A DNA stretch of 64,000 nucleotides from Adhaeribacter arboris (GTDB lineage: Bacteria; Bacteroidota; Bacteroidia; Cytophagales; Hymenobacteraceae), in the NCBI RefSeq assembly GCF_003023845.1, contig NZ_PYFT01000001.1:4898001-4962000 (forward strand), read 5' to 3'. Position 1 is the stretch's first letter. Each line of letters begins with the position of its first letter. This document shows positions 44,252 through 53,995 of this stretch, piece by piece. Made by a program: the position numbers and the translations under genes. The notes under the pieces were generated by a model, which saw nothing but the letters and a program-made list of their open reading frames with translations, was not told where the DNA came from and did no database searches.

Positions 44252-45232
44252 ATGGTGTTTGTTACGGGTAGTAAGGGTTTGATTGGTTCTTATCTGCTCA
44301 GGCAACTATTAGCCGAAGGCCACCAGGTAAAAGCCCTAATCCGTACCGCACTTACCCCAGAAGAACTTCAGCATCCAAATCTAAAGTATATTACAGGCGA
44401 TATTCTGGATGTAAGCGTATTGCAGCAGGCGATCGCAGATAACGATTACGTTTTCCATTGTGCTGGTTTGGTATCGTATGCCCCACAGGACGCTGGTTTG
44501 TTAAAGCAAATAAACGTGGAAGGTACGGCCAATATCGTAAATACTTGTTTGGCCCGGCAAAACGTAAAATTATGCCATGTGAGTTCAGTGGCTGCTATTG
44601 GTCAACAGAAAAATACGACTATCCTCGACGAAAATGCTAAGTGGGACCCACAGGCCGATGTTTCAGTATATGCCAGCTCTAAATATTTTGGGGAACTGGA
44701 AGTATGGCGGGGTATAGCCGAAGGTTTAAAAGCTATTATTGTTAACCCATCGGTCGTGCTTGGCCCCGCCGACTGGACCCGCAGCAGCACCCAGCTTTTT
44801 AAATACGTATTTAATCAAAACTCTTTTTATACCGGTGGCTACCTTAATTTTGTGGATGTCCGGGATGTCGTGAGCAGTATGCTGGCTTTAACTTTTTCGG
44901 ATGTTACCGGCGAGCGGTTTATTCTGAATGCGGGTCAGGTTTTATATAAGGATTTCTTTACTAAAATAGCTCTTTACTTAAATCGTAAAGCTCCCGGAGT
45001 TAAAGTGCCGAGCGCATTAACGGAAATACTATGGCGCCTGGAAAGTTTACGCTCTTTTTTTACCGGAAAGCGGCCGCTAATTACTAAAGATACCGCGCGA
45101 ATAACAAAAAGAAACTATTTATATACCAGCGAAAAATTAAAAAAACAACTACCTTTTTCCTTTAAAACCTTAGAAGAAACCTTAAATTGGAGTTGTCGGG
45201 AGTTAAGGCTGAAATACCGGTTACCCGTATAA
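44252..45232 (+). CDS. NAD-dependent epimerase/dehydratase (extended SDR)
   Basis: 326 residues. N-terminal FVTGSKGLIGSYLLRQLL (TGxxGxxG motif), YVFHCAGLVSY at the fourth strand, Ser in CHVSSVAAIG and the YxxxK pair in VYASSKYFGELE. A GWL-type or 3-beta-HSD/dihydroflavonol reductase-like branch fits VNPSVVLGPADW. It acts on a nucleotide-sugar or a small ketone; follows the phosphatase by 23 bases, so a role in the polysaccharide pathway is possible but not shown. Confidence 0.85.
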   Translation: MVFVTGSKGLIGSYLLRQLLAEGHQVKALIRTALTPEELQHPNLKYITGDILDVSVLQQAIADNDYVFHCAGLVSYAPQDAGLLKQINVEGTANIVNTCLARQNVKLCHVSSVAAIGQQKNTTILDENAKWDPQADVSVYASSKYFGELEVWRGIAEGLKAIIVNPSVVLGPADWTRSSTQLFKYVFNQNSFYTGGYLNFVDVRDVVSSMLALTFSDVTGERFILNAGQVLYKDFFTKIALYLNRKAPGVKVPSALTEILWRLESLRSFFTGKRPLITKDTARITKRNYLYTSEKLKKQLPFSFKTLEETLNWSCRELRLKYRLPV

Positions 45233-45314
45233 TATCTTAACTATTCTTAAACTAATTAAGTGTGTAAATTGTCGTATAAGATGCATTCTAATGCAGGTAA
45301 ACCTATACTAGTAA

Positions 45315-46712
45315 ATGAACGAAAATTCTGAAGAAAGAAACGAAGAGTTGGGTATAATAAAAAAATTTGAAGCCATGGTTTCTCGTAACGAAACCGTGTT
45401 CTTCGATTTGTCTGATTTTGAATTTATTATTGATCATTATACCACCAGCTTTAATTATAAAAAAGCCTTGCAAGCTTGTGAAGCCGCTTTAAATCAATAC
45501 CCGTTTTCCACGGAATTATTAATAGATAAATCGCAGTTGTTGGCCATGTCGGGCAATTTTGCCGAAGCCATTGACATGATTGATCAGGTAGCTCTTTTAG
45601 ATCCGGATAATGCGGATGTGCTGGTAACCCGGGGAGTTATTCATACCCAGAAAGGGGAGTACCAAGCCGCAGTCGACTATTTTAAGCAGGTAGTTGAACT
45701 TCATCCGGACCGCGACGATGTGTTTTTTAATATTGGTTTAACGTACCAAACCTGGGGGAAATTTAAAGCCGCCGCTAAATATTATAAAAAGTGCCTCGAA
45801 ATAAATCCAGACAATGAAATGGCCATACAAGAAATTTTGTATTGCCTGGATATTGTTGGTAGTCTGGAAAGTTGCCTGCCTTTTTTGCAGGAATTTATTG
45901 ATAAGGATCCGTATTCGCACACTGCCTGGTTTAATATGGGTTTGCTGCAATACAAGCTCGCCGAATACGATAAAGCCTTAGCCGCTTTTGAATACGCGAC
46001 CATTATTAAACCCGAGTTTACCGAAGCGTTTGAGCATTTAGGTAATACCTATGTAGGTTTGGGCGAGTTTGCGAAAGCCATTGAAGCCTTTACGGCTGCG
46101 GCTAACCTAAATCCGCAATCGGCCGAAACCATGTGCAACATTGGAGAATGCTACGAAAAGCTGCGCCAATGGGACTTATCGCGCCGGTATTATCAAAAAG
46201 CCATTGACTTAAATCCAGAAATGGACGAAGCTTGGTTTGGCATAGGAATTATTTTAAATGCCCAGGATAAGTGGTTTGAAGCCTTACATTTTTTTAGAAA
46301 AGCAGCCACCTTGTACCCCGATAGTGCCGATTATTGGATTGCTTTAGCGGCCGCTGAGTTTAATGTGGGCAATATTGTTTCCAGTTTGGAGTGTTACGAG
46401 AAAGCCAGCATTTTATCGCCGGCTAATAAAGACATTTGGTTAAACTGGTCTATTATTTTATACGATCAAGGGAACTTTGAAGGTGCTATCGACCTCATAC
46501 ATAATGCGCTGGAATTACAGCCAGATGCCGCAGAACTACATTATCGCTTGTGCGCCTACCTACTTTCGGCAGGAAAATATAAAGAAGCATATAATTATTT
46601 AGAAAATGCATTAATTTTGGACTTCGATAAGCACTATTTGCTTTTTGAGTACTTCCCTGAGTTAGAATCGCAACGCGCTCTGGCCAGGTTAATTGATCAA
46701 TATCGCAAATAA
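45315..46712 (+). CDS. cytosolic TPR-repeat protein
   Basis: 465 residues made almost entirely of TPR repeats, about twelve, such as ADVLVTRGVIHTQKGEYQAA, AWFNMGLLQYKLAEYDKALA and AEAFEHLGNTYVGLGEFAKA-like units. No signal peptide or membrane segment. A protein-binding scaffold; partner unknown. It precedes phosphosulfolactate synthase by about 200 bases, a pairing I have seen in this order of bacteria. Confidence 0.85.
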   Translation: MNENSEERNEELGIIKKFEAMVSRNETVFFDLSDFEFIIDHYTTSFNYKKALQACEAALNQYPFSTELLIDKSQLLAMSGNFAEAIDMIDQVALLDPDNADVLVTRGVIHTQKGEYQAAVDYFKQVVELHPDRDDVFFNIGLTYQTWGKFKAAAKYYKKCLEINPDNEMAIQEILYCLDIVGSLESCLPFLQEFIDKDPYSHTAWFNMGLLQYKLAEYDKALAAFEYATIIKPEFTEAFEHLGNTYVGLGEFAKAIEAFTAAANLNPQSAETMCNIGECYEKLRQWDLSRRYYQKAIDLNPEMDEAWFGIGIILNAQDKWFEALHFFRKAATLYPDSADYWIALAAAEFNVGNIVSSLECYEKASILSPANKDIWLNWSIILYDQGNFEGAIDLIHNALELQPDAAELHYRLCAYLLSAGKYKEAYNYLENALILDFDKHYLLFEYFPELESQRALARLIDQYRK

Positions 46713-46909
46713 AAAATTAGATTGTCGAAGTATTGAATTGCTAAATTGTTGCGTGATTAGATGGCTGAATGGTTTCTTTTTAAGAAGAATTTAACAACGG
46801 TTTTGCAGGAGCATATTTGCTTATCCAGTACTTTTATGGTAGACAAACAATTTTACTACTTAGTGCTCAGGCAATCTAACCATTCCACAAATCCAACCAT
46901 TCAACTTTA

Positions 46910-47686
46910 ATGAACTATCATCTTAGTCATTTGCCCGAGAGGGATGCTAAACCCCGCGAGAAAGGCTGTACCATGGCCATGGATAAAGGCCTGAGCATCC
47001 GGGAGGTAGAAGATTTTATCGAAGTAGCCAGCGAATACGTAGATCTGGTAAAATTGGGTTGGGCTACTTCGTACGTAGTGCCTAACTTAAAACGCAAGCT
47101 GGAAGTATACCGGTCGGCGGGTTTACCGGTTTATTTTGGCGGTACGCTCTTCGAAGCTTTTATTATCCGCAACCAGTTCGATGAGTATCGCCGGCTGCTC
47201 GATTCTTTTCAGATGGAAATTGCGGAAGTATCGGATGGTTCTATTGAATTAAACCACGAACAAAAGTGCGAATATATCCGGCTTTTATCGGAGCAGGTTA
47301 CCGTTTTATCGGAGGTAGGCTCTAAAGATGATCAGAAAATTATTCCGCCTTATAAATGGATTAGTCTGATGCAAGCCGAATTAGATGCGGGTTCCTGGAA
47401 AGTAATCGGGGAGGCGCGTGAAGGAGGTACAGTAGGTTTATTCCGGTCGACGGGCGAAGTGCGTAGTGGTTTGGTGGAAGAAATTTTGACCAAAATTCCA
47501 TTCGAGAAAATTATCTGGGAAGCTCCTCAAAAAGAGCAGCAGGTTTGGTTTATAAAATTATTGGGAGCCAACGTAAACCTAGGCAATATTGCGCCCAACG
47601 AAGTTGTCCCTTTAGAAACCATACGATTGGGAATTCGGGGCGATACGTTTATGGATTTCTTAAACTTAGAAGAAAATAAAAAGTAA
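46910..47686 (+). CDS. phosphosulfolactate synthase (ComA family)
   Basis: 258 residues matching the ComA family, which adds sulfite to phosphoenolpyruvate to give phosphosulfolactate. Landmarks: GCTMAMDKGLSIREVEDFIE (19-38) near the N-terminus, VKLGWATSYV, VYFGGTLFEAF, EVSDGSIEL (98-106) and VIGEAREGGTVGLFRSTGEV (about 162-181). In archaea this starts coenzyme M synthesis, which this organism should lack; sulfolactate or sulfonolipid precursors are possible products here. It ends in a strong terminator. Confidence 0.9.
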   Translation: MNYHLSHLPERDAKPREKGCTMAMDKGLSIREVEDFIEVASEYVDLVKLGWATSYVVPNLKRKLEVYRSAGLPVYFGGTLFEAFIIRNQFDEYRRLLDSFQMEIAEVSDGSIELNHEQKCEYIRLLSEQVTVLSEVGSKDDQKIIPPYKWISLMQAELDAGSWKVIGEAREGGTVGLFRSTGEVRSGLVEEILTKIPFEKIIWEAPQKEQQVWFIKLLGANVNLGNIAPNEVVPLETIRLGIRGDTFMDFLNLEENKK

Positions 47687-47689
47687 TTT

Positions 47690-47730
47690 TAATCAAAAAG
47701 AGTTACCTAATGGGTAACTCTTTTTGATTA
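47690..47730 (+). terminator. intrinsic terminator after phosphosulfolactate synthase
   Basis: TAATCAAAAAGAGTTACC pairs perfectly with GGTAACTCTTTTTGATTA around the 5-base loop TAATG. It begins four bases after the stop codon. Confidence 0.9.
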
Positions 47731-47962
47731 GGTCTTCTTCTAAAAGAAATGTATGCCATAAAGCATATCTCAATGGCTATTTTCAGGCAAGTAGTAAAAA
47801 TATACTTTCATTCTGTCTGCTCGCAACTATCTCTTAATTTATACATTTTGCTTAGCAAAACTAAAGTGCAGGTAGTTGCATCAATCATCCAAAATAAACT
47901 AACTCAAAACTTTCTCCTTACTTCGTTATAGTTTTTAATCCGCGTTGCCTTACTTTGTACTT

Positions 47963-48640
47963 ATGGAACTGTTGCATAATTTTATTGACTTCTTTTTACA
48001 TCTGGATGTTCATTTATCGGAGATTATTCGGGATTACGGGGTTTGGGCGTATCTTATTTTGTTTCTGATCATATTTGTGGAAACCGGTTTGGTAGTAATG
48101 CCTTTTTTGCCCGGTGATTCTCTCTTATTTGCTGCGGGAGCTTTTGCTGCCCCTCAAATTTTAGCTAATGGTGAGTCAATAGCCGGACCATTCAATATAT
48201 TTTATTTAATAGTTTTGCTTTTTATTGCTGCTTTTCTGGGCGACATGCTAAATTTTCATATCGGTGATTACCTGGGACCAAAAGTATTCCGGCGCGATTA
48301 TAAATTACTAAAACGAGAGCATTTGCTTAAAACGCAAAACTTTTACGAAAAACACGGTGCCAAAACTATTATTATTGCCCGGTTTATTCCAATTATTCGC
48401 ACTTTTGCGCCTTTTATAGCCGGAGTGGGTACTATGAAGTACACACGTTTTATGGCGTACAATATTGTGGGTGGATTTTTATGGGTGGCTGGCTTCTTGC
48501 TGGCTGGTTATTTATTCGGAAATATTCCGGCCGTTAAAAAGAATTTTACTTTAGTAGTTTTTGCCATTATAGCAGTTTCCATTATCCCACCAGTATACGG
48601 ATTTCTGAAACAGAAATTTGCTTCTCAAAAGGTTGCTTAA
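47963..48640 (+). CDS. DedA-family membrane protein
   Basis: 225 residues from the ATG at 47963 (a TTG six codons upstream also opens the frame). DedA/SNARE-associated signatures: FVETGLVVMPFLPGDSLLF (39-57), GDMLNFHIGDYLG, and FYEKHGAKTIIIARFIPIIR followed by TFAPFIAGVGTM. DedA proteins flip undecaprenyl phosphate or phosphatidylethanolamine. About five membrane helices. Transcribed 60 bases ahead of aroE. Confidence 0.9.
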   Translation: MELLHNFIDFFLHLDVHLSEIIRDYGVWAYLILFLIIFVETGLVVMPFLPGDSLLFAAGAFAAPQILANGESIAGPFNIFYLIVLLFIAAFLGDMLNFHIGDYLGPKVFRRDYKLLKREHLLKTQNFYEKHGAKTIIIARFIPIIRTFAPFIAGVGTMKYTRFMAYNIVGGFLWVAGFLLAGYLFGNIPAVKKNFTLVVFAIIAVSIIPPVYGFLKQKFASQKVA

Positions 48641-48699
48641 GAGAAAAACAGAAAAGATAACTAGTAATTTTTAACGGGCTCAAGGTAGCATTATAATCC

Positions 48700-49434
48700 A
48701 TGAAAGAATACGGACTTATCGGCTTTCCCTTAAGCCATTCTTTTTCACAAAAATATTTTACCGAAAAGTTTCAGTCCGAAAATATTCAGGATAGCCGCTA
48801 CAACTTGTTTGAGTTAACGGATATTCAGCAATTCCCAGCGCTTATCCGCAACCAGCCCCAGCTATGCGGGCTTAACGTTACCATTCCGTATAAGCAGGTA
48901 ATTATTCCTTTTTTAGATGACTTGGAACCGGTGGCTGCCCAGATTGGAGCAGTTAATGTGATTAAATTTGCCAACGGAAAATTAAAAGGCTTTAATTCGG
49001 ATTACCAGGGCTTTTTGCAGTCGCTGCAGAACTTTTGCCCGGATTATGCGCAAGCACAAGCTTTAGTGCTAGGCAATGGTGGGGCAGCTAAAGCGGTAAT
49101 AGCCGCACTTGATTACTTAGGCATTGCGTACAAACTGGTTTCCCGTAATCCCACAAAAGAGCAGCTAAGTTACGAGCAGCTAACGACAAGCTTGCTCAAA
49201 GACTTTTCTCTTATTATAAATACCACTCCCTTGGGCACGTATCCTAATGTAGCTACCTATCCGCCGATTTTATACGAAGCTCTTTCCTCTGATCATTATC
49301 TATACGATTTGGTTTACAATCCGGCCGAAACGGTATTTCTGAGAAAAGGCCGAGAAGCGGGCACTAAAACCAAGAACGGTTACGAAATGCTTTGCTTGCA
49401 AGCAGAGGTTGCCTGGCAAATTTGGAATAGTTAA
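48700..49434 (+). CDS. aroE: shikimate dehydrogenase
   Basis: 244 residues, NADP-dependent shikimate dehydrogenase of aromatic amino-acid synthesis. Substrate-binding GFPLSHSFSQKYF (8-20), NVTIPYK (59-65) with the catalytic Lys, GFNSDYQGF with the catalytic-pair Asp, NADP loop VLGNGGAAKAV (124-134), NTTPLGTYP and the C-terminal NGYEMLCLQAEVAW with the conserved Gln. Shorter than E. coli AroE but typical of Bacteroidota. Confidence 0.95.
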   Translation: MKEYGLIGFPLSHSFSQKYFTEKFQSENIQDSRYNLFELTDIQQFPALIRNQPQLCGLNVTIPYKQVIIPFLDDLEPVAAQIGAVNVIKFANGKLKGFNSDYQGFLQSLQNFCPDYAQAQALVLGNGGAAKAVIAALDYLGIAYKLVSRNPTKEQLSYEQLTTSLLKDFSLIINTTPLGTYPNVATYPPILYEALSSDHYLYDLVYNPAETVFLRKGREAGTKTKNGYEMLCLQAEVAWQIWNS

Positions 49435-49666
49435 GTTAAAATAAATTCGGCTAATTCTAGCGCATTAAGTATTAATCAATTTTCCTGTTTAAGCTTAGCT
49501 TTAGGAGAAGAGTAACATAAAATGATTGCCCGGAAAGCAATGCTTTTTATGAAGTTAAATTCAAAACTTCTGGTCAGTAGCTATTATTGAAAGTAAAATC
49601 AAGCAGTATTTTTTATCATCCTTTTTTCGAGATAATATTTAACTATTTATAAAAATATTTCTGCCC

Positions 49667-50305
49667 GTGCAACCAATTACAGCCGCCCGGGGTCATGACA
49701 TTGTTGCAGCCTTTAGGATCCTATTTAATTTGAAACTTTTTACGCGCCATTTATCGGAAGATGATGAATTGATCGCAGGGTGTATTGCCGGCAAACGGGA
49801 TATGCAGCGGCGGTTATACAACAAATACGCCGCCCGAATGATGGCGGTGTGCTTGCGGTATGCTAAAACTAGTTTCGAAGCCGAAGATGTGCTGCAGGAA
49901 GGATTTGTAAAAGTATTCGGGAATATTCAAAATTTTAAACGTGATTGCCCGATAGAGTTTTGGATTCGGAGAATTATGGTGAATACTGCCTTAAAACAGC
50001 ATCGTCAAAAAATGCACGTGAGCTCGGTAGCGGAAGTAGAACAAGTAGAAAAACACCCGGAAGAAGAATTTATATTTTCGAATTATGCCTTCGAAGAATT
50101 GCTGGATATGGTGCATCAATTAGCCCCGCGTTACCAGTTGGTTTTTAACCTCTACGCCATAGAGGGTTATTCTCATAAAGAAATTGCCGCCCAATTAGAT
50201 ATTTCGGAAGGTACTTCTAAATCTCAATATTCGCGGGCCCGGGCAATTTTAAAAGAAATGATTGAAACAAAAGAAAAAAAATACAATGAAAGAATCATCA
50301 GATAA
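49667..50305 (+). CDS. RNA polymerase ECF sigma factor (second)
   Basis: 212 residues starting with GTG at 49667; the first 30 residues are not conserved sigma sequence, so the true start may be further in. Region 2: DMQRRLYNKYAARMMAVCLR and FEAEDVLQEGFVKVFGNIQ. Region 4: LDMVHQLAPRYQLVFNLYAI and the helix-turn-helix HKEIAAQLDISEGTSKSQYS. It overlaps the following membrane/outer-membrane protein gene by 20 bases, a common Bacteroidota arrangement. Confidence 0.9.
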   Translation: MQPITAARGHDIVAAFRILFNLKLFTRHLSEDDELIAGCIAGKRDMQRRLYNKYAARMMAVCLRYAKTSFEAEDVLQEGFVKVFGNIQNFKRDCPIEFWIRRIMVNTALKQHRQKMHVSSVAEVEQVEKHPEEEFIFSNYAFEELLDMVHQLAPRYQLVFNLYAIEGYSHKEIAAQLDISEGTSKSQYSRARAILKEMIETKEKKYNERIIR

Positions 50306-51947
50306 CTCGCGCCGGCCCCGAAAGCTGGAAGAGGTTTTTCGGGATGGTTTTGAATCGGCGGAGGTAAATCCACGGGCTAGTATCTGGCACCGGATTGAGC
50401 AAGATTTGGAAGTGAAACAGGCCGGTTATTACAAACGGCGCTTGGTTTGGTACCGTAGTGTGGCTGCCGCGAGTATTACTTTGCTGATACTGGCAGTAGG
50501 TTACTTCTGGTATGATACCCAAACTAGTCACCATTTGAAGGCTACTGGCGCTACCCTGGCGGTGGAAAATAATAAAGCAACCTCCCCAGCGGTAGAAACA
50601 CAAACAAATAAAGTAACTCCCGCGAACGAACCACTAGTTGCCCCTAAAGTACATTTATCTGATCAAACGGCTAGCATTACAGCAACCGAAGCTCCCTTAA
50701 TTTCAGCAAATGGGCTTTCAAAAAAAGCAGAATTAGCAACTATAACGCGAAGCAGAACCAAACTAAGTGGAAAATCAGGACCCCCAATAAATAATATGCC
50801 CAGCTTGGCTCGCGAACCTGGCTTAACTAATAACCAATTTAGTTTAACTGACCAAAAAAGTAATGTTAATAATAAAAATTCTGACCTGAGTACGGGTTCT
50901 TTGCGAAGTACCCTGGCTAGGAGTGGAGCTAAGCCGACTCCGTCACTAAGTATTCAAACTGATTCGGTGCGACTGGCGGTTACCGAAAAACCATCCCTAT
51001 TTAAAAAAGATAGTGCAGCATTTATGCTGGCGGCAAACTCCAATGAGGCCAAAAAAACCGCTAATATAGCGCGTTGGGAACTAGGTGGGGGTACGGGTTC
51101 GCAGTATTTCGAACAGAATATTAAATTTGCAGATGCTGGTAGTAATTCATTTTCCCTGAGCCCATTGGGTAGTTATGCCAATGCGATCGTCAGTAAGAAC
51201 CAGGGAGGGAATACGATAGAAGCTGCCAGCGAAGAGTTTAACCAAAATACCCGGTCAGCTTTCTCGTATCGGGCGGTAGTAGCCGCCACTTACCGCTTGA
51301 ACGATAAATGGAGTATAGAAACCGGCTTGAGCTTTGCCGAGAACAAAGCCCAGACTACCACTTCTTACATTATTTATAAGCGGCCGGTAACTTTAAATAA
51401 TATTCCGGGAGTAAATACGGGAAATTCTAATTTTAACAATATTGGTAGCCCAATAGCGCAAAATGTAACCATTCCGGTAACTATATTTTTAGCCAGGTTA
51501 ACGGATAATTATCTGACCAACGCCAATGTTACGGTAGAAAAGGTAGCCCCTTTTACCATGTATTATCGCTATCGCCAAATGGGTTTACCAGTAAAACTGC
51601 GGTATCAGCAGGGGCGAGGGAAGTGGTTTAACTTTGTGCAAGCCGGGGGCGCTATAAATGTATTACTACAAACCAGCGTTTTATCCGATTCACCTAAAGT
51701 GCCGGCCGCCGAGTACGGCATTGGCCAGCCTTCACCTTTCCGTAAATGGTATCTTACTGCCCTTGGGTCAGTAGGCCGAGGTTTAAGGGTTACAGAGGCC
51801 TGGCAAATACAAGGAAGCTTAGATGTAGCCCGTAGCTTTTCGGCTTTAACTTTAAGCCCCGGTCAATTACCTGATGTAAATCAGAATAAACCTTTTTATG
51901 TGGGCTTTGGCATTAGTTCCAGTTATGTAATCGGTAAAAAAAATTAA
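50286..51947 (+). CDS. single-pass protein with outer-membrane-type C-terminal domain, sigma partner
   Basis: About 553 residues from the ATG at 50286; an earlier in-frame ATG (50262) would overlap the sigma gene more. It has a cytosolic N-terminus of about 55 residues, one membrane helix (SVAAASITLLILAVGYFWY), a long Ser/Thr/Asn-rich low-complexity linker (about 85-270) and a C-terminal half with barrel-like strands (YRLNDKWSIETGLSFAENKA, YYRYRQMGLPVKLRYQQGRG). The cytosolic stub is positioned to hold the sigma factor, so it may be a transmembrane regulator; the role is inferred from position and topology. Confidence 0.72.
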   Translation: MKESSDNSRRPRKLEEVFRDGFESAEVNPRASIWHRIEQDLEVKQAGYYKRRLVWYRSVAAASITLLILAVGYFWYDTQTSHHLKATGATLAVENNKATSPAVETQTNKVTPANEPLVAPKVHLSDQTASITATEAPLISANGLSKKAELATITRSRTKLSGKSGPPINNMPSLAREPGLTNNQFSLTDQKSNVNNKNSDLSTGSLRSTLARSGAKPTPSLSIQTDSVRLAVTEKPSLFKKDSAAFMLAANSNEAKKTANIARWELGGGTGSQYFEQNIKFADAGSNSFSLSPLGSYANAIVSKNQGGNTIEAASEEFNQNTRSAFSYRAVVAATYRLNDKWSIETGLSFAENKAQTTTSYIIYKRPVTLNNIPGVNTGNSNFNNIGSPIAQNVTIPVTIFLARLTDNYLTNANVTVEKVAPFTMYYRYRQMGLPVKLRYQQGRGKWFNFVQAGGAINVLLQTSVLSDSPKVPAAEYGIGQPSPFRKWYLTALGSVGRGLRVTEAWQIQGSLDVARSFSALTLSPGQLPDVNQNKPFYVGFGISSSYVIGKKN

Positions 51948-52080
51948 AATAAATATTGGTTAAACAAAACCACTGATGTAGTTAATTAGTATATTAGTAT
52001 AATAAAATATTTAAATCTACTTATGGTAATTTAGTTCTAACTTGCTGTTGGTAGATGTGGATCTAAATCAATATCATACT

Positions 52081-52203
52081 ATGCAACTGCCATCTGAACC
52101 AAACAACTATTTTTCTGAATTATTTGACTTTTACGTGCCTACCGTAGGTTGGCTAGTCATTAGTTTCTTGTTGATATTTTCTGTATTATTTAGTTTACAG
52201 TAG
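52081..52203 (+). CDS. possible 40-residue membrane peptide
   Basis: A frame of 40 residues, MQLPSEPNNYFSELFDFYVP at the start and a clear hydrophobic helix (VGWLVISFLLIFSVLFSL) at the end. It lies in the 279-base gap before a lipoprotein gene. Supported only by the membrane helix and absence of another gene here. Confidence 0.4.
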   Translation: MQLPSEPNNYFSELFDFYVPTVGWLVISFLLIFSVLFSLQ

Positions 52204-52226
52204 AAATTTAAGCTGTCTTGTTCAAT

Positions 52227-52733
52227 ATGAAGCAACGACGTTTCTTATGGCTGGTAATTTGGGCATTGATTAGTTTTTCTTGCGAAAGAGAAAACGATAC
52301 TAACGTAGTACAGCACGACATTTCCTTTTACACTCTCGAAGATCAAAGCGTGACGGGACTTGGATGTAAATTAAATTTAAATACTGCTCAGGAAAAAGAG
52401 AAAATTATATCTAACGATGAAATTCTTTCCTATCACGTTGCCGACCATTATTTTACTTTAACCGCGGCGGCTATTAACCGGTTAAAGAAAATAAAAACAC
52501 AAACCCCTTTTTATTTAAAAGTGGATGGTCAGGTAGTGTACTCCGGATTTTTAATGCCAGGTTATTTAAGCTTAGCCTGTTTGGACGTTATTGTTATGGA
52601 CCCTATTTCTTACACCAACAACATGATTTGGGTACGTTATGATTATGGAACCTCCAGCCGGCCAATCAACGATTTTAGAAATAATGCCGAATTGCTGGCT
52701 ACTTTGCAACAACAGGGGAAATTAGAAAAATAA
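52227..52733 (+). CDS. lipoprotein of unknown function
   Basis: 168 residues from the ATG at 52227 (a TTG three codons upstream opens the frame). Lipoprotein signal ending ISFSC, then ERENDTN. The mature part has YLKVDGQVVYSGFLMPGYLS and LDVIVMDPISYTNNM. No family recognised. It probably forms a unit with the next lipoprotein gene, which starts nine bases after its stop. Confidence 0.75.
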   Translation: MKQRRFLWLVIWALISFSCERENDTNVVQHDISFYTLEDQSVTGLGCKLNLNTAQEKEKIISNDEILSYHVADHYFTLTAAAINRLKKIKTQTPFYLKVDGQVVYSGFLMPGYLSLACLDVIVMDPISYTNNMIWVRYDYGTSSRPINDFRNNAELLATLQQQGKLEK

Positions 52734-52741
52734 ACACGTTA

Positions 52742-53095
52742 ATGAGCAAAGTAACACTTTGGTTTGGAGTTACTTGTCTTTTATTTGCCTGTACTACAAA
52801 CGAACCTAAACCTACTGAGCTAATAACCGGGCAGGTAATTTGCCGGGGTGGTTGTGGTAGGCGAGCGTATTACGTAGAAATTACCAGCAACCATTTAATT
52901 GGTAAAACCCAGCAAGTATTTGATAGTAACGGAGTAAACCGGGGACAATTTAAAAATGTATTGGTCATTAATAACCTGAAAGCAACAGACCAGCAGGAGA
53001 ATAAAAGTATTTTGTTTGCCAGCTTTAAAGATACGGAGTTTAGTTGCCAATCGTCGTACCCACGGGTAGTTCGCGAAATTGAAATAAAATATTAA
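52742..53095 (+). CDS. small lipoprotein with Cys-rich loop
   Basis: 117 residues. Signal ending LLFAC (Cys17), then TTNEPKP. The mature part has the Cys pair in VICRGGCGRRAYYVEIT (residues 33-49) and another Cys in FSCQSSYPRV, suggesting a disulfide. Beta-rich; function unknown. It follows the previous lipoprotein by nine bases and ends in a terminator. Confidence 0.75.
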   Translation: MSKVTLWFGVTCLLFACTTNEPKPTELITGQVICRGGCGRRAYYVEITSNHLIGKTQQVFDSNGVNRGQFKNVLVINNLKATDQQENKSILFASFKDTEFSCQSSYPRVVREIEIKY

Positions 53096-53152
53096 CTGCC
53101 TGCCTTCTTGCGGGCTGTTTAAAAATATCTTACACTATACTACAATTTTACT

Positions 53153-53177
53153 AAGCCCATCCTTTTGGATTGGGTTT
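53153..53177 (+). terminator. terminator after the lipoprotein pair
   Basis: AAGCCCATCC TTT TGGATTGGGTTTTTTT: a 7-8 base stem with one bulge, followed by a run of seven T. Located 58 bases after the lipoprotein stop. Confidence 0.65.
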
Positions 53178-53180
53178 TTT

Positions 53181-53766
53181 TATTTTTTCTTCCTAGCTCT
53201 ACTCCATCCGAATAGATTGTTTTAAATCCGTTTGCATAAAGTTTGTAGCTAAAAATGTTACAGAACGCGTACAAAAACCTATACACTGGCCCATGCTTGT
53301 ATTTGTGTTCCCTATTAAAATACAATAATATTTACAAACCAATTTTACGGCCGTGTATGTAGACCTTTGCTGACCAGTACTCATGTAACTGTGACTTTTT
53401 ATGGGAGTATAGTTACAGAAATCTAAAGCTTTGGTATTTAGTCAAAACAAGAAGAAAGTTGCTTTTAGGTGAAAGGATAACATTAAAAAGCAGATAAAAC
53501 AGGATGACTTCCAGAAGACACGGCCGATACAAGAAAATAGTTTGCGTTATAAATAGAACCTTATACCTATGAAACTAAACTGTCTCATGGCTGGGTAGAG
53601 GCTGCATCGTCGAAGTTTTTCCGAAGAATTATATAAGAAGGAATATTCCTGCAGCGATTTTTCCTTAAAGTGGTTGAGAGTAGCTTGTTCAGTAGAAATT
53701 CCAGCAGTTCTTTATAATTTCTCTTTTAAAGTAAAATCACAAAAATCTGCTGGAATAAGTTTTTAG
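53181..53766. other. intergenic region between convergent genes
   Basis: About 590 bases with no supported gene. Two overlapping minus-strand open frames (53140-53384) have no coding signals. No repeat or strong hairpin seen. Confidence 0.45.
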
Positions 53767-53988
53767 CTAAGATAATTTTATCCAGTAGGAAAATTGATCC
53801 AGAGCGCAATGAAGTTGTTCGAGTTCCGAGGTGGTATTTTGAGTGAATTGTCGAAGCTCCTGAGTTAGGCTTTCTGCTTGGTGGAAAGTAGCTTGCACGG
53901 TTCGCCATTCGCTTATTACTTGCCTTACCACCAGAAAAATGACCAGCAATGCCAAAACGACTAAAGGAATCAGGGGGAAAATAATCAT
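53767..53988 (-). CDS. small membrane protein with coiled coil
   Basis: 73 residues. One N-terminal membrane helix (IIFPLIPLVVLALLVIFLVV, residues 2-21), then a helical stretch with heptad-like spacing (AESLTQELRQFTQNTTSELE). Starts seven bases after the stop of the secreted-protein gene on the same strand, so the two form a pair. Function unknown. Confidence 0.6.
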   Translation of the reverse strand: MIIFPLIPLVVLALLVIFLVVRQVISEWRTVQATFHQAESLTQELRQFTQNTTSELEQLHCALDQFSYWIKLS

Positions 53989-53995
53989 CTTAATG

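Noticed and set aside
53140-53384. Two overlapping minus-strand frames in the intergenic region
   Set aside because: They overlap each other in different frames and start on top of a terminator; no coding features.
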